Assembly (NCBI GenBank): GCA_050485685.1 | Contig: JBJHBW010000012.1 | Span: forward strand, 27,007 to 91,006 | Reading direction: 5' to 3' | DNA from: JBJHBP01 sp050485685 | Lineage (GTDB): Bacteria > Pseudomonadota > Gammaproteobacteria > Steroidobacterales > Rariloculaceae | DNA length: 64,000 nt | Part shown: positions 24,529 through 33,603 of the stretch, in pieces | Layout: each line of letters starts with the position of its first letter | Numbering within the stretch: position 1 is the first letter of the stretch | Translations under genes and position numbers: made by a program | Notes under the pieces: generated by a model | What the model was told of the DNA's origin: nothing | The model's database searches: none | The model's input: the letters and a program-made list of their open reading frames with translations, nothing else

Positions 24529-26064
24529 ATGTCGCTGCCACTCAGGCTGATCGCGGTCCTGCTCTGCATTGCGGCTACCGTGCCGGGGTGTGCCGTCTAT
24601 GGCGACCGTACGCAGTTGCAACCCGATCCTGTCGCACCGGACACACACGGATCGCTGCACGCCACGGCCGATCGGGTCGTGAGCCAGGTGCTAACCGCGG
24701 ACGAGTCTGCGTTCTGGCTGCTGGACCGCAACGAGCGTGCCTGGCTTGCACGCCTGGCCCTCACCGACGAAGCGGTTTCGACCCTGGATATCCAGTATTT
24801 CATCTGGCAGGCCGATGCCACCGGTTACCTGCTGTTGCGGCGGGTTCTGCAGGCTGCGGACCGAGGTGTGAGGGTGCGCCTGCTGCTCGATGACTTCGCC
24901 CTGCTGGGTATGGATTCACTTCTGGCGGGCATCGATGCCCATCCGTCCGTCGAGGTACGTGTGTACAACCCGTGGCGCCGGCGTGCCACACTCGCGCGTC
25001 CGTTCGAACTGCTGTTCCGTTTCGGAGAGCTCAACAGCCGTATGCACAACAAGGTCTATGCGGCCGATGACCGGTTCGCGATCATCGGCGGGCGCAATAT
25101 TGGAGACCGTTATTTCGGTTTGCATGACGGTTTCATACAGAACGATCTGGATCTGATGTCGGTGGGGCCTGCAACGACGAAGATCCTGGCAAGCTTCGAG
25201 GAATACTGGACCAGCAGCGTCACGTTTCCGGCTTCCTACCTGCGCGGGAATGAGACACCGGACCGTCTGCTGGCCGCTGCCCGTGCGCGGCTGGACGAGT
25301 CGGTAAACGCGCAGGCCGGCACGCTGAGTGCGACCGGCACCGAGCCCAGAGCGTGGACGGAACTCCTGGATTCGCTGGCACAGACATTCTTTACCGGGCG
25401 CAGCGTTCTGCACGTGGATTCGCACGACCTGAATCCGGTTCGGCCGGTGCAGGTGGATGCGGATCTCAAACAGCTGGTGGCGGGTGCGGAAAGTGAGGTG
25501 CTGATCAGTACCCCGTATTTCATTCCCGACGATGAATTTGCCGATATCCTGCGCGGACTGACGGCCAACGGGGTGCGCGTCGCCGTGGTGACCAACTCCC
25601 TGGAGTCGAACAACCAGTCCATCGCACACACCGGATACAGGCATTGGCGTCGGCCTTTGCTGGCAGCCGGGGTGGAACTGTATGAGTTTCGCCGCGATGC
25701 GGAACTGCGTTTCGACTACGCCACGCCACCGGCTGAGCCTGAAGCCATGGGCCTGCACGCGAAGGCAGTGGTGGTGGATCGCGACCGTTCGTTCATCGGA
25801 TCGCCCAATGTGGATCCGCGGTCGCTGGTGCTGAATACCGAGATCGCGTTGACCATAGACAGTCCCGAACTGGCGGCCAGTGTAGCGGCCCTGATCATTC
25901 GTGACATGCAGCCGGACAATGCCTGGCGGGTCACGCTGACCGACGACAACTGGCTGCTGTGGTCCAATGACGAGACTACCCGGGGGCGTCAGCCTGCACG
26001 GGGGTTCGGTCAGCGGATGGCGGAGTTCTTCCTCAACCTGCTGCCGGTGAAGAACCAGTTGTAA
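24529..26064 (+). CDS. Phospholipase D/cardiolipin synthase-like lipoprotein (ClsC-type)
   Basis: A 511-aa exported protein with lipobox TVPGC near residue 20 and two HKD active-site motifs: HNKVYAADDRFAIIGGRN and HAKAVVVDRDRSFIGSPN. The early WQADATGYLLLRRVLQAADRG segment is typical of the ClsC/YmdC-like branch, which makes cardiolipin from phosphatidylglycerol and another phospholipid, or hydrolyses phospholipid. The start at 24529 (AAAAGGA upstream) gives a clean signal peptide; earlier in-frame ATG at 24406 overlaps the divergent gene region and is unlikely. Confidence 0.88.
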   Translation: MSLPLRLIAVLLCIAATVPGCAVYGDRTQLQPDPVAPDTHGSLHATADRVVSQVLTADESAFWLLDRNERAWLARLALTDEAVSTLDIQYFIWQADATGYLLLRRVLQAADRGVRVRLLLDDFALLGMDSLLAGIDAHPSVEVRVYNPWRRRATLARPFELLFRFGELNSRMHNKVYAADDRFAIIGGRNIGDRYFGLHDGFIQNDLDLMSVGPATTKILASFEEYWTSSVTFPASYLRGNETPDRLLAAARARLDESVNAQAGTLSATGTEPRAWTELLDSLAQTFFTGRSVLHVDSHDLNPVRPVQVDADLKQLVAGAESEVLISTPYFIPDDEFADILRGLTANGVRVAVVTNSLESNNQSIAHTGYRHWRRPLLAAGVELYEFRRDAELRFDYATPPAEPEAMGLHAKAVVVDRDRSFIGSPNVDPRSLVLNTEIALTIDSPELAASVAALIIRDMQPDNAWRVTLTDDNWLLWSNDETTRGRQPARGFGQRMAEFFLNLLPVKNQL

Positions 26065-26087
26065 CCGTCCGCCGGCCCGCGGCAGGC

Positions 26088-26411
26088 CTAACGTTCCAGG
26101 TGCTGGAGCTTGTCCTTGACGTCTTTCCAGTCGTCCGCATCTTCGGGCGGTTCCTTGGCCTTGGCCAGCACGGGCCAGTTGCTGGCCAGCTCTGCGTTCA
26201 GCGCGATGAACTGCTTCTGATCTTCCGGTACGTCGTCGTCGGCGTAGATCGCGTCCACCGGGCACTCAGGTTCACACAGGGTGCAGTCTATGCATTCCTC
26301 GGGATCGATCACGAGCATGTTCGGTCCCTCGTGAAAGCAGTCCACCGGACACACCTCCACGCAGTCTGTGTATTTGCACTTGATGCAGCTTTCCGTGACG
26401 ACGAATGTCAT
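26088..26411 (-). CDS. fdxA: 7Fe-8S ferredoxin
   Basis: A 107-aa soluble electron carrier. Cysteine pattern CIKCKYTDCVEVCPVDC followed by CIDCTLCEPECPVDA predicts one 3Fe-4S and one 4Fe-4S cluster, matching the Azotobacter FdI-type FdxA in both length and C-terminal tail (DDWKDVKDKLQ). It lies beside a 2Fe-2S ferredoxin, both on the minus strand, divergent from korAB, for which it is a plausible redox partner. Confidence 0.95.
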   Translation of the reverse strand: MTFVVTESCIKCKYTDCVEVCPVDCFHEGPNMLVIDPEECIDCTLCEPECPVDAIYADDDVPEDQKQFIALNAELASNWPVLAKAKEPPEDADDWKDVKDKLQHLER

Positions 26412-26498
26412 TCCTGTTCCTCGGCCCTGTCGCGGGGATCGCAGATTCTGCTACAAAAGCGCATACGGTCCAAGCCCGGGATGAAAGCGGGCATGAAT

Positions 26499-26819
26499 TC
26501 AGATCTGCGCTTCGGGTACATGCACGACGAGCCCGTCCAGCGCGTCCGTCAGCTCGATCTGGCAGCTCAGGCGGCTGTGCTCGCGCCGGTCCAGCGCGCA
26601 GTCCAGCATGCCGGCCTCCTGGTCGTCGGCCGGCCGCAGCCGGTCGGCCCACTCGGGATCGACATAGACGTGGCAGGTGGCGCAGGAGCAGGCGCCGCCG
26701 CACTCGGCAACAATACCGGCGACACCGTTATCGATGGCGGCTTCCATAACCGACACACCGGCCGGCGCGGTGACGGTCCTGACTGAACCGTCGTGGGCAA
26801 TGAAATTCACTTTGGGCAT
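26499..26819 (-). CDS. 2Fe-2S ferredoxin (adrenodoxin type)
   Basis: A 106-aa soluble ferredoxin. The cluster cysteines are in ECGGACSCATCHVYV (C-x5-C-x2-C) and a later RLSCQIEL, as in adrenodoxin/ISC ferredoxins. The ATG at 26819 starts MPKVNFIAHDG, the usual beginning; a TTG two codons earlier is possible. It lies 87 bases from fdxA on the same strand and is divergent from korAB. Possible uses are iron-sulfur assembly, a cytochrome P450 or the nearby reductase; the window does not decide. Confidence 0.92.
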   Translation of the reverse strand: MPKVNFIAHDGSVRTVTAPAGVSVMEAAIDNGVAGIVAECGGACSCATCHVYVDPEWADRLRPADDQEAGMLDCALDRREHSRLSCQIELTDALDGLVVHVPEAQI

Positions 26820-26904
26820 GGTCAATTCCGGGTCTGAGAGGCGACCCCAAGTCGCGAAATATGCTTATGCATAACTGGTGGCTCTGGTTGAATTCAGGGC
26901 AGGT

Positions 26905-26973
26905 TATAATCGTCGGCTATCAAGTGCCAGGTAAGCGACGACCAGGCGCAGGGTCCGGATCGGGTAGATCCGG
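26905..26973 (+). promoter_or_regulatory. Possible korAB leader: TATAAT and 7-bp hairpin
   Basis: TATAAT at 26905-26910 matches a -10 box exactly, but no good -35 lies 16-18 bases upstream (TTGAAT at 26888 is too close). Downstream CCGGATC (26955-26961) pairs with GATCCGG (26967-26973). An activator-dependent promoter with a short leader hairpin for korAB is possible. Confidence 0.35.
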
Positions 26974-27103
26974 GATTGGCGGCAGACTTTAGCGGGACTG
27001 TCGCTTTTTCGCCAGAACCCGGCGCAATGTTACGCGAACTAATCGGGTCCGTGGATCGTAGCAGGCTGATGTCCTGAGCGTATTGCGTACCCGCAGGCTG
27101 GCC

Positions 27104-29050
27104 ATGAAAACGGAAGCAACCCCGAGTACGGAATCAACGTTGGATACCGCGCCAGTGATGAGCAACTTCAAGGAATTGGAATCCATGGTCGTCCGCTTTG
27201 CGGGCGATTCAGGCGATGGCGTGCAGCTCATGGGCTCGCAGTTTGTCGCGTCCACGGCGCTGACCGGGAGTGACTTCGCCACTTTCCCGGACTATCCGGC
27301 AGAGATTCGCGCGCCGGCCGGCACGACCTTCGGTGTGTCGGCCTATCAGGTGAACCTTGGCGCAAGGCCCATTACCACGGCCGGCGACGCGCCCCAGGTG
27401 CTGGTCGCGTTCAATCCGGCGGCGCTGAAGGTCAACCTGCCGCTGCTCGCGGAAGGCGCCCTGATCATCCTCAATACCGACACGTTCACGGATCGTAATC
27501 TGGCCAAGGCGGGTTATCAGCAGGATCCACGAAATACTGGTGTTCTTGATGGATATCAAGTAGTTGAGATAGATATCTCGAAAATGACTCTGGAGGCCGT
27601 GCAGACATTCGGCCTCAGCAAGAGCGATGCCGGCCGTTGCAAGAACTTCTGGGCGCTGGGTCTGGTGCTGTGGATGTTCGGGCGCAGCAGCGAGCAGGTG
27701 GAACAGTGGATCACGAAGAAGTTCGCACGTGACGAGACGCTGCGTAACGCGAACCTGACGGCGCTGCACGCTGGCCACGCCTATGGCGAGACGGCAGAAC
27801 TGGCTGCCGCGGTGCCGCAGTACCGTACGGCGCCGGCTGTGTTCGAGCCGGGTGAATATCGCGGCATCACGGGCAGTGAAGCGCTGGCGCTGGGCCTGGC
27901 GGCGGGCGGCGAGCTTGCGGACAGGCCGCTGGTGTTCTGTTCCTATCCGATTACACCGGCGTCGCCGCTGCTGCACAGACTGGCAAGACTCGGACACCTG
28001 GGCGTCGGTGTATTCCAGGCGGAAGACGAGATCGCGGCGGTCTGCGCCGCCATCGGCGCATCCTATGGCGGATCCATTGGTGTGACTTCAAGCTCAGGTC
28101 CGGGTGTCGCGCTGAAGACCGAGGCCATAGGCCTCGCCATCAGCGCCGAACTGCCACTGATCGTGGTCGATTCGCAGCGCGGAGGCCCGTCCACCGGACT
28201 GCCGACCAAGACGGAGCAGTCCGATCTCTATCTGGCCATATACGGTCGAAACGCCGATGCGCCCATACCGGTGATCGCGGCGCGCTCGCCGGCCGACTGT
28301 TTCGATGTCGCGGTCGAAGCGGTGCGTATTGCGCTGCGGCATATGACGCCGGTGATGGTGCTCACTGACGGCTACCTCGCCAATGCGGCCGAGCCGTGGT
28401 TGCTGCCGAATGTATCGTCGCTGCCGCCCATCGAGGTTCGCCCGCCGCGTGTAGCCGGTGCCGGCGAAGATCCGACCGCGATCGCGTTCGAGCGTGATTC
28501 TGCGACGCTGGGGCGACCGTGGATAGCGGCCGGAACACCGGGGCTGGTACACAGGGTCGGCGGGCTGGAGAAGGACATCCGTACCGGACACATTTCCTAC
28601 GATGCCACGAACCATCAGGCGATGACGCGCATGCGGCACGACAAGGTGGCCTCGGTAGCGCGCTATATCCCGCAGCAGGAAGTGGAGATAGGCGAGGCGG
28701 GTGGCAGGCTGGCCGTGGTGGGCTGGGGCTCGACGTATGGATCCATCTACCAGGCCGTGCGTTCCGTCGCACGAACCGATCCGCGTGTCAGTCACATTCA
28801 CATCCGTTACCTCAATCCGTTACCGTCGAATCTCGGTGAACTGCTGCGCGGCTTCGAGCGCGTCCTGGTGCCGGAGATGAACATGGGCCAGCTGGCCACG
28901 CTGCTCAGGGACAAACTGGGAATTGATCCGATTCCGCTTAACAAGGTGACCGGCCAGCCGTTCCGCATTGCCGAACTGGTAGAGGCCATACAACGCGAAC
29001 TGGGTCCGGCTCGCACGCTGCGGCCGGCCGTGCAGGGAGACCGGACATGA
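27104..29050 (+). CDS. korA: 2-oxoacid:ferredoxin oxidoreductase, alpha subunit (gamma-alpha fusion)
   Basis: Large subunit of a ferredoxin-dependent 2-oxoacid oxidoreductase, most likely for 2-oxoglutarate (KorAB). About 648 aa with an N-terminal gamma-type domain (FAGDSGDGVQLMGSQF near 25-40) fused to the alpha domain, which has the YPITPASPLLH motif and GPSTGLPTKTEQSDL in the pyrimidine-binding part. The ATG at 27104 gives a usual N-terminus; other in-frame starts lie at 27083 and 27161. The stop overlaps the korB start. A short AT-rich patch at 27525-27595 stands out against the surrounding base composition without breaking the frame. Confidence 0.92.
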   Translation: MKTEATPSTESTLDTAPVMSNFKELESMVVRFAGDSGDGVQLMGSQFVASTALTGSDFATFPDYPAEIRAPAGTTFGVSAYQVNLGARPITTAGDAPQVLVAFNPAALKVNLPLLAEGALIILNTDTFTDRNLAKAGYQQDPRNTGVLDGYQVVEIDISKMTLEAVQTFGLSKSDAGRCKNFWALGLVLWMFGRSSEQVEQWITKKFARDETLRNANLTALHAGHAYGETAELAAAVPQYRTAPAVFEPGEYRGITGSEALALGLAAGGELADRPLVFCSYPITPASPLLHRLARLGHLGVGVFQAEDEIAAVCAAIGASYGGSIGVTSSSGPGVALKTEAIGLAISAELPLIVVDSQRGGPSTGLPTKTEQSDLYLAIYGRNADAPIPVIAARSPADCFDVAVEAVRIALRHMTPVMVLTDGYLANAAEPWLLPNVSSLPPIEVRPPRVAGAGEDPTAIAFERDSATLGRPWIAAGTPGLVHRVGGLEKDIRTGHISYDATNHQAMTRMRHDKVASVARYIPQQEVEIGEAGGRLAVVGWGSTYGSIYQAVRSVARTDPRVSHIHIRYLNPLPSNLGELLRGFERVLVPEMNMGQLATLLRDKLGIDPIPLNKVTGQPFRIAELVEAIQRELGPARTLRPAVQGDRT

Positions 29051-30042
29051 GTGCGCAGCTGACAGCAAAGGATTTTGCCTCATCGCAGGAAGTCCGGTGG
29101 TGCCCTGGCTGCGGTGACTACGCGGTGCTCAAGTCAGTGACCAAGGCGCTTGCCGATGTCGGTGCGCGTCCGGAAAACACAGCCTTCGTGTCCGGGATAG
29201 GCTGCTCGTCGCGATTTCCCTATTACCTGGAGACGTATGGTTTTCACACCATACATGGCCGTGCACCGGCAATCGCAACCGGTCTGAAACTGGCCCGACC
29301 GGAACTCGACGTCTGGGTCGTGACCGGCGACGGCGACGGTCTGTCCATAGGCGGCAACCATCTCCTGCATGCGCTGCGACGCAACATCGGCCTGAAGATC
29401 CTGTTGTTCAACAATGAAGTGTACGGGCTGACCAAGGGTCAGTATTCGCCGACTTCAAGACCCGGCACGCGCACACCATCCACGCCCTTCGGTTCGTTCG
29501 ACACACCGGTATCGCCCGGGCTGTTTGCACTGGGTTCCGGCGCGCGGTTCATCGCACGCGGTATCGATGTGGACAAGGCCGGTCTGGGCAGTGTGCTGCA
29601 GGCGGCGCATGCTTTCGACGGCGCTTCATTCGTGGAGATTTTCCAGAACTGTATCGTCTACAACGATAACGTCTTCCAGGCTTTCACTGAGAAAGCCACT
29701 GCTGCGGACAACCAGATTTACGTGCGTCACGGTGAACCGCTGGTGTTCGGCAAAGGTGGCGGCAAAGGCCTGCGTTTCGATGCGCAGAAAATGGCACTGG
29801 AAGTCATCGATACGCACGGTCGCGAGGCAGAGGTTCTGCGTCACGATGAAACCAGTCCCGTGCTCGCACAGCTGCTTCTCGGCATGACGCCACCGGATTT
29901 TCCGATGGCGCTGGGCGTTATCCATCGGCGGCCGGACACCAGTTTCGAGCAGGCGTTTCACGCCAATCATCCGACCGGCATGAAGCGTACCGGACGTGTG
30001 GATGATGCGATTCGCGACTCCAGCACCTGGTGGGTGAGGTAA
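29047..30042 (+). CDS. korB: 2-oxoacid:ferredoxin oxidoreductase, beta subunit
   Basis: Thiamine-diphosphate subunit partnering KorA; 331 aa. It has the two-Cys start segment VRWCPGCGDYAVLK (iron-sulfur ligands), the TPP/Mg motif GDGDGLSIGGNH and the following NNEVYGLTKGQYSPTS. Overlap ATGA with korA implies translational coupling. The complex oxidises 2-oxoglutarate to succinyl-CoA with ferredoxin as acceptor, or can run reductively. A complete dehydrogenase complex for the same substrate is encoded at 36-41.7 kb, so the cell has two routes. Confidence 0.94.
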   Translation: MSAQLTAKDFASSQEVRWCPGCGDYAVLKSVTKALADVGARPENTAFVSGIGCSSRFPYYLETYGFHTIHGRAPAIATGLKLARPELDVWVVTGDGDGLSIGGNHLLHALRRNIGLKILLFNNEVYGLTKGQYSPTSRPGTRTPSTPFGSFDTPVSPGLFALGSGARFIARGIDVDKAGLGSVLQAAHAFDGASFVEIFQNCIVYNDNVFQAFTEKATAADNQIYVRHGEPLVFGKGGGKGLRFDAQKMALEVIDTHGREAEVLRHDETSPVLAQLLLGMTPPDFPMALGVIHRRPDTSFEQAFHANHPTGMKRTGRVDDAIRDSSTWWVR

Positions 30043-30096
30043 GGTCCAAAGCGGCGCTGAGCAAGGTACGGCGGGGCTGAGCCGGTTGCACACAGC

Positions 30097-31221
30097 TCAG
30101 TTCGCGGCTGCGATTGCCTCGACGTCGCTCCAGACGCGCAGCAGATTGCCGCTCCACAACAGGCCGATATCGTCCTCGCTGTAACCGCGGCGCAGCAGTT
30201 CTGCGGTCACGTTCGGCGTTTGGGCGGCATCCATCCATCCGACGATGCCGCCGCCACCGCCGAAATCCGAACTGATACCCACGTGCTCGATGCCGATCAG
30301 GGCAACGGCATGATCGATATGATCAACCAGGTCCTGGACGGTCGCCGGTGGCTGGCTGGTGAGGAAGGCTTCGAACGCGGTGATCTGGATGACACCGCCG
30401 TTGGCGCGCAGCGCAAGCAGTGTTTCGTCATCCATGTTTCTGGGGTGATCAGTGAGCGCCGTGACGCTGGAATGAGAAGCGATCACCGGCGCCCTTGAGA
30501 CGCGCATGGCGGAGAGTGCAGCGTCTTTGGATGCATGCGAGACATCGACCATGATTCCAAGGTCGTTCATGCGAGCAATGGCACGTACGCCCAGATCGCT
30601 GATGCCGCCGTGTTCCACCGGTTCGTCACCAAATGCGGGACGGTGACTCGCCGAATCGGCAAGATCGTTGTGACCGTTGTGCACCAGAGTTACATAACGG
30701 GCGCCCAGTTCGTAGTACTGGTCCAGCCATTCCAGGTCCGCGCCCAGTACATAGCCGTTCTCTATTCCGATCATCGCGACGAGATGGCCCTCCGCAACCA
30801 GCCGCGGCACGTCCTCTGCACGGTAGGCCAGCGTGATCTGCTGCGGATAGAGTTCGTAGCTCATGCGACGGATCGCATCAAACTTCATCATTGCGTCGCG
30901 ATGTGCGGCAGCGTAGTTTTCCGCTGAGCGCGGTGTCTGTGCGACGTAGACGACAAAGAATGCGGCGTCCAGGCCGCCTTCGCGCATCTTCTGCAGATTG
31001 ACCTGCATGTCGCCGTCCAGCGGATCGAACTGATCGGTGGCGAACTCGAAAGGAATGTCCACGTGCGTATCCAGAGTCAGGATGCGCGCATGGACGGCTT
31101 CGGCATTGATTTCAGAAGCCGGAGAAGTCGAAGGGGTTTCCGTTCCGGTGCAGGCGAAGAGCAGGGCGCTGGCCAGCAGGACTGGCCAGCGCCGTAACGG
31201 TGAGCGGGGCTGCGCTGACAT
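30097..31221 (-). CDS. Membrane dipeptidase (M19/renal dipeptidase family) lipoprotein
   Basis: A zinc-dependent dipeptidase of about 374 aa exported as a lipoprotein (LLFACTG lipobox). Metal ligands are seen in TLDTHVDIPFEF (His-x-Asp), MIGIENGYVLG (bridging Glu), and the two His of MVDVSHASKDAAL and VIASHSSV. Family members cleave dipeptides, often with D-residues, and some beta-lactams. ATG 31221 follows GCGGGGGCTG; an in-frame TTG at 31236 is less likely. It lies 16 bases downstream of an outer-membrane protein gene on the same strand, suggesting co-transcription. Confidence 0.93.
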   Translation of the reverse strand: MSAQPRSPLRRWPVLLASALLFACTGTETPSTSPASEINAEAVHARILTLDTHVDIPFEFATDQFDPLDGDMQVNLQKMREGGLDAAFFVVYVAQTPRSAENYAAAHRDAMMKFDAIRRMSYELYPQQITLAYRAEDVPRLVAEGHLVAMIGIENGYVLGADLEWLDQYYELGARYVTLVHNGHNDLADSASHRPAFGDEPVEHGGISDLGVRAIARMNDLGIMVDVSHASKDAALSAMRVSRAPVIASHSSVTALTDHPRNMDDETLLALRANGGVIQITAFEAFLTSQPPATVQDLVDHIDHAVALIGIEHVGISSDFGGGGGIVGWMDAAQTPNVTAELLRRGYSEDDIGLLWSGNLLRVWSDVEAIAAAN

Positions 31222-31236
31222 CAGCCCCCGCCGCAA

Positions 31237-31854
31237 TCAGCGGCGCGGCCGGTTGCCGGCGGTGCCGAAATAGAAGCGGCCGCCGACGAACAGCGCGTTC
31301 TCGTCATCACCCAGATTCAGGTCCAGGGTGATCGCGACGATGTCGGTCAGAAAGATGTCGCCGCCGAAGAAAACGCGGGTGTCGCCGCCCGCATCGTCCA
31401 GCCTGCGATAGGTGGCACCGCCGCGTATCTCGTACCCGGCTGCCGGCATGTAGCGGACGCCTGCACTGACCAGTGCGCCGTCGTCACTTTCGGTGCCGGC
31501 GCCGAGGTTCAGACTCAGATCGGTATACGCGAACCGCCCGTAGACGCTGAGCCTGTCTGTCAGGTTGAAATGTGTTCCAAGTCCCATGGTCTTGCTGCGT
31601 GACTTGCCGTTGGTCTCGGGCGCGACATCCTTGTAAGTGATGGCCTCAGCCCCGGCAAACAGATGCAGGCGATTGCGGATGGGAAACGAATACTCGAAGC
31701 GGCCAGGACCACGGCCGTCAACGTCCCCGCCCGGCACATCGCGCTCGGTGAACACGTAACCCAACTCTAGGTAGTGATAATCCACCTCGTCAACCACGGG
31801 CTGTGCCATGGCCGACATCGGCAGCAGTACGGCGAGCATGATCAACCGCTTCAT
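31237..31854 (-). CDS. Predicted outer-membrane beta-barrel protein, unknown function
   Basis: A 205-aa protein with a signal peptide (MKRLIMLAVLLPMSAMA, cleavage before QP) and alternating strands typical of an 8-stranded porin-like barrel: HYLELGYVFTE, RLHLFAGAEAI, LSVYGRFAYTDLSLN, YEIRGGATYRRL, ENALFVGGRFYFG. Start 31854 follows GGGAGG at 9 bases; an ATG at 31863 sits too close to that site. It precedes the M19 dipeptidase. No specific family or substrate could be recognised. Confidence 0.75.
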   Translation of the reverse strand: MKRLIMLAVLLPMSAMAQPVVDEVDYHYLELGYVFTERDVPGGDVDGRGPGRFEYSFPIRNRLHLFAGAEAITYKDVAPETNGKSRSKTMGLGTHFNLTDRLSVYGRFAYTDLSLNLGAGTESDDGALVSAGVRYMPAAGYEIRGGATYRRLDDAGGDTRVFFGGDIFLTDIVAITLDLNLGDDENALFVGGRFYFGTAGNRPRR

Positions 31855-32037
31855 AGAATGCATCCTCCCAATGGCCGTCTGGCACACGCAAACTAGTGGC
31901 TGCACAGGGTAAGGGATAGCCGCCAACACTAACCCGTGCGCGCGTCACATAATATATGTATCCGGATCGGCGTACCTTGCGGATGTGAGCGGCGATACAC
32001 GCCGTCGGCGCGCGCGACTGGTATCATGGCGCCGCAC

Positions 32038-32114
32038 GCCCCGGTAGCTCAGCAGGATAGAGCGTCCGCCTCCTAAGCGGAAGGTCGCAGGTTCGAATCC
32101 TGCCCGGGGCACCA
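32038..32114 (+). tRNA. tRNA-Arg (anticodon CCT)
   Basis: A 77-base cloverleaf including the encoded CCA. Acceptor stem GCCCCGG/CCGGGGC, D arm GCTCAGCAGGATAGAGC, anticodon stem TCCGC/GCGGA around CTCCTAA (anticodon CCT, Arg AGG codon), T arm with GGTTCGAATCC. A TATCAT -10-like element ends 10 bases upstream. Confidence 0.96.
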
Positions 32115-32159
32115 GCGCCTGTTGGGTCCATTCCGTGGACTGTCGCTGCTCAGTCTCCG

Positions 32160-33485
32160 TCAGTGCAGCAGCAGAACCTCGGCATCGCTCGACGTTTCAC
32201 CGTCCAGCACATAGAGTTCGTACAATTCGCCGGCTTCAATCGAGATGGCCACCGGGCCTGCGACGAAATTGCCCGAACTGTCGCCGAACCACACGTACAG
32301 CTCGTACTCGCCCGCGGGATAGTTGATCACGCTACTGAATCCCGGCGAAGACAGCGCCACCGGAAAGCCCAGTGAATCCGTCGGAGTGCCTGCGGGAACC
32401 AGGTACATGTCCAGCCCCCCCTCAAACTGGTTGGTGCCGTTTGCGAAACGCACGCGTCCACGATCGAAGAGGCGCCGCCTGTCGTCTGTGACGTAACCCG
32501 CGGATAGGCTGCCTTCGCCAGGCTGACCGGAGATCATCATCGTATGCATGCGGCCGGCGATCGTCGGCGTCACGAACTGCAGCTCCAGCGCGCCGACATT
32601 GTCCTGCGGTGTGATCGTAAATGTGACATCGCCGGCCTCGGTGGTTGCGTAGTCGGTCATGACGCCGTACTCGGCGCCGGCGATGAGCGGCTCGTTGAAC
32701 TCTTCGCCAACGTAGAGATCGCGCGGCTGCCGATTGGCGCTCACGTTCAGCACCCGTGTCAGCGAAGAGGTGTCGCGGTCGAGCAGAAACTGCGCCTGGG
32801 CGTGCACTCTGAGCACGCCCAGGTCCGCAATGCCCTGATCGGCTTCGCTGAGGATCACGAACAGGTTTTCATTGAGACCGCTGACCGGGAATGGAGGCGA
32901 ATGCAGGCGGACGTCGGTCGGGTCATTGGCCGCCGTCAGGACCACTTCGTAGGTGCCTTCCGACAACGGCACCGGTTGCGCCGATTCGGTAAATCCGACG
33001 ATGCCTATCGGTGTTGCCGTATCCAGGCTGGTGCCCGGCGGCACGACGTACATTGCCAGAGGCGGCAGATCGGGGCCTGCATGGACGACCAGTCCGCTGC
33101 TGGTTGTTGAATCGACTCGGTAGGTCGGCCGTTCGACCACGAGTACGTCCAGCAGGTCGTTGATCTCGGTCAGAATGAACGTGTAGTCCGTGCCGTTAAG
33201 CACCTGCTTTTCGAAACTCTTGATTCTTTGCGGTTGTCCGGAAAAAGGCGGCAGTGATTCGACGTTGAACCGATAGGTATCTTCATCGAATGTATGCGAG
33301 GACTGCCCACGAAAGCCCAGCTCCGAGAACTGCGACTCCACGCGCAGGAACAGCAGTGTGTCGTGTGAGGGTGCGGCATGCACAACCTGTACACGGGTAG
33401 GCGGAGGCCGGTCCCGTCCACCCTCGCAGCCTGTCACAGCCAGCAGCGGGGCCAGCAGGATCATCCATGAAATACGCCTGATCAT
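32160..33485 (-). CDS. DUF4397 domain lipoprotein
   Basis: A 441-aa exported lipoprotein (lipobox AVTGC about residue 20). It has at least two DUF4397 repeats, beginning RVQVVHAAPSHDTLLFL (about 31-47) and RVRFANGTNQFEGGLDMYL (about 342-360), with the GTSLDTATPIGIVGFTESAQ and GTPTDSLGFPVAL pieces typical of each repeat. DUF4397 domains are extracytoplasmic beta-sandwiches of unknown role, likely surface or periplasmic binding. It lies 45 bases from tRNA-Arg on the opposite strand and is divergent from the DUF3187 gene. Confidence 0.83.
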   Translation of the reverse strand: MIRRISWMILLAPLLAVTGCEGGRDRPPPTRVQVVHAAPSHDTLLFLRVESQFSELGFRGQSSHTFDEDTYRFNVESLPPFSGQPQRIKSFEKQVLNGTDYTFILTEINDLLDVLVVERPTYRVDSTTSSGLVVHAGPDLPPLAMYVVPPGTSLDTATPIGIVGFTESAQPVPLSEGTYEVVLTAANDPTDVRLHSPPFPVSGLNENLFVILSEADQGIADLGVLRVHAQAQFLLDRDTSSLTRVLNVSANRQPRDLYVGEEFNEPLIAGAEYGVMTDYATTEAGDVTFTITPQDNVGALELQFVTPTIAGRMHTMMISGQPGEGSLSAGYVTDDRRRLFDRGRVRFANGTNQFEGGLDMYLVPAGTPTDSLGFPVALSSPGFSSVINYPAGEYELYVWFGDSSGNFVAGPVAISIEAGELYELYVLDGETSSDAEVLLLH

Positions 33486-33603
33486 GATCGTCCGTCGTCA
33501 GTCCTGATGAATGCATGTTACCTGTTTGGGCCGCGGCCTTGAATGGCGCGCAGGTCCGCCTGCTGTTCGGTGCAGCGCCGGGCAGGGGCAGCTTGCCTCT
33601 ACA

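Noticed and set aside
26888..26910. Standard sigma-70 promoter TTGAAT...TATAAT before korAB
   Set aside because: The two boxes are only 11 bases apart; only the -10 was kept as a weak call.
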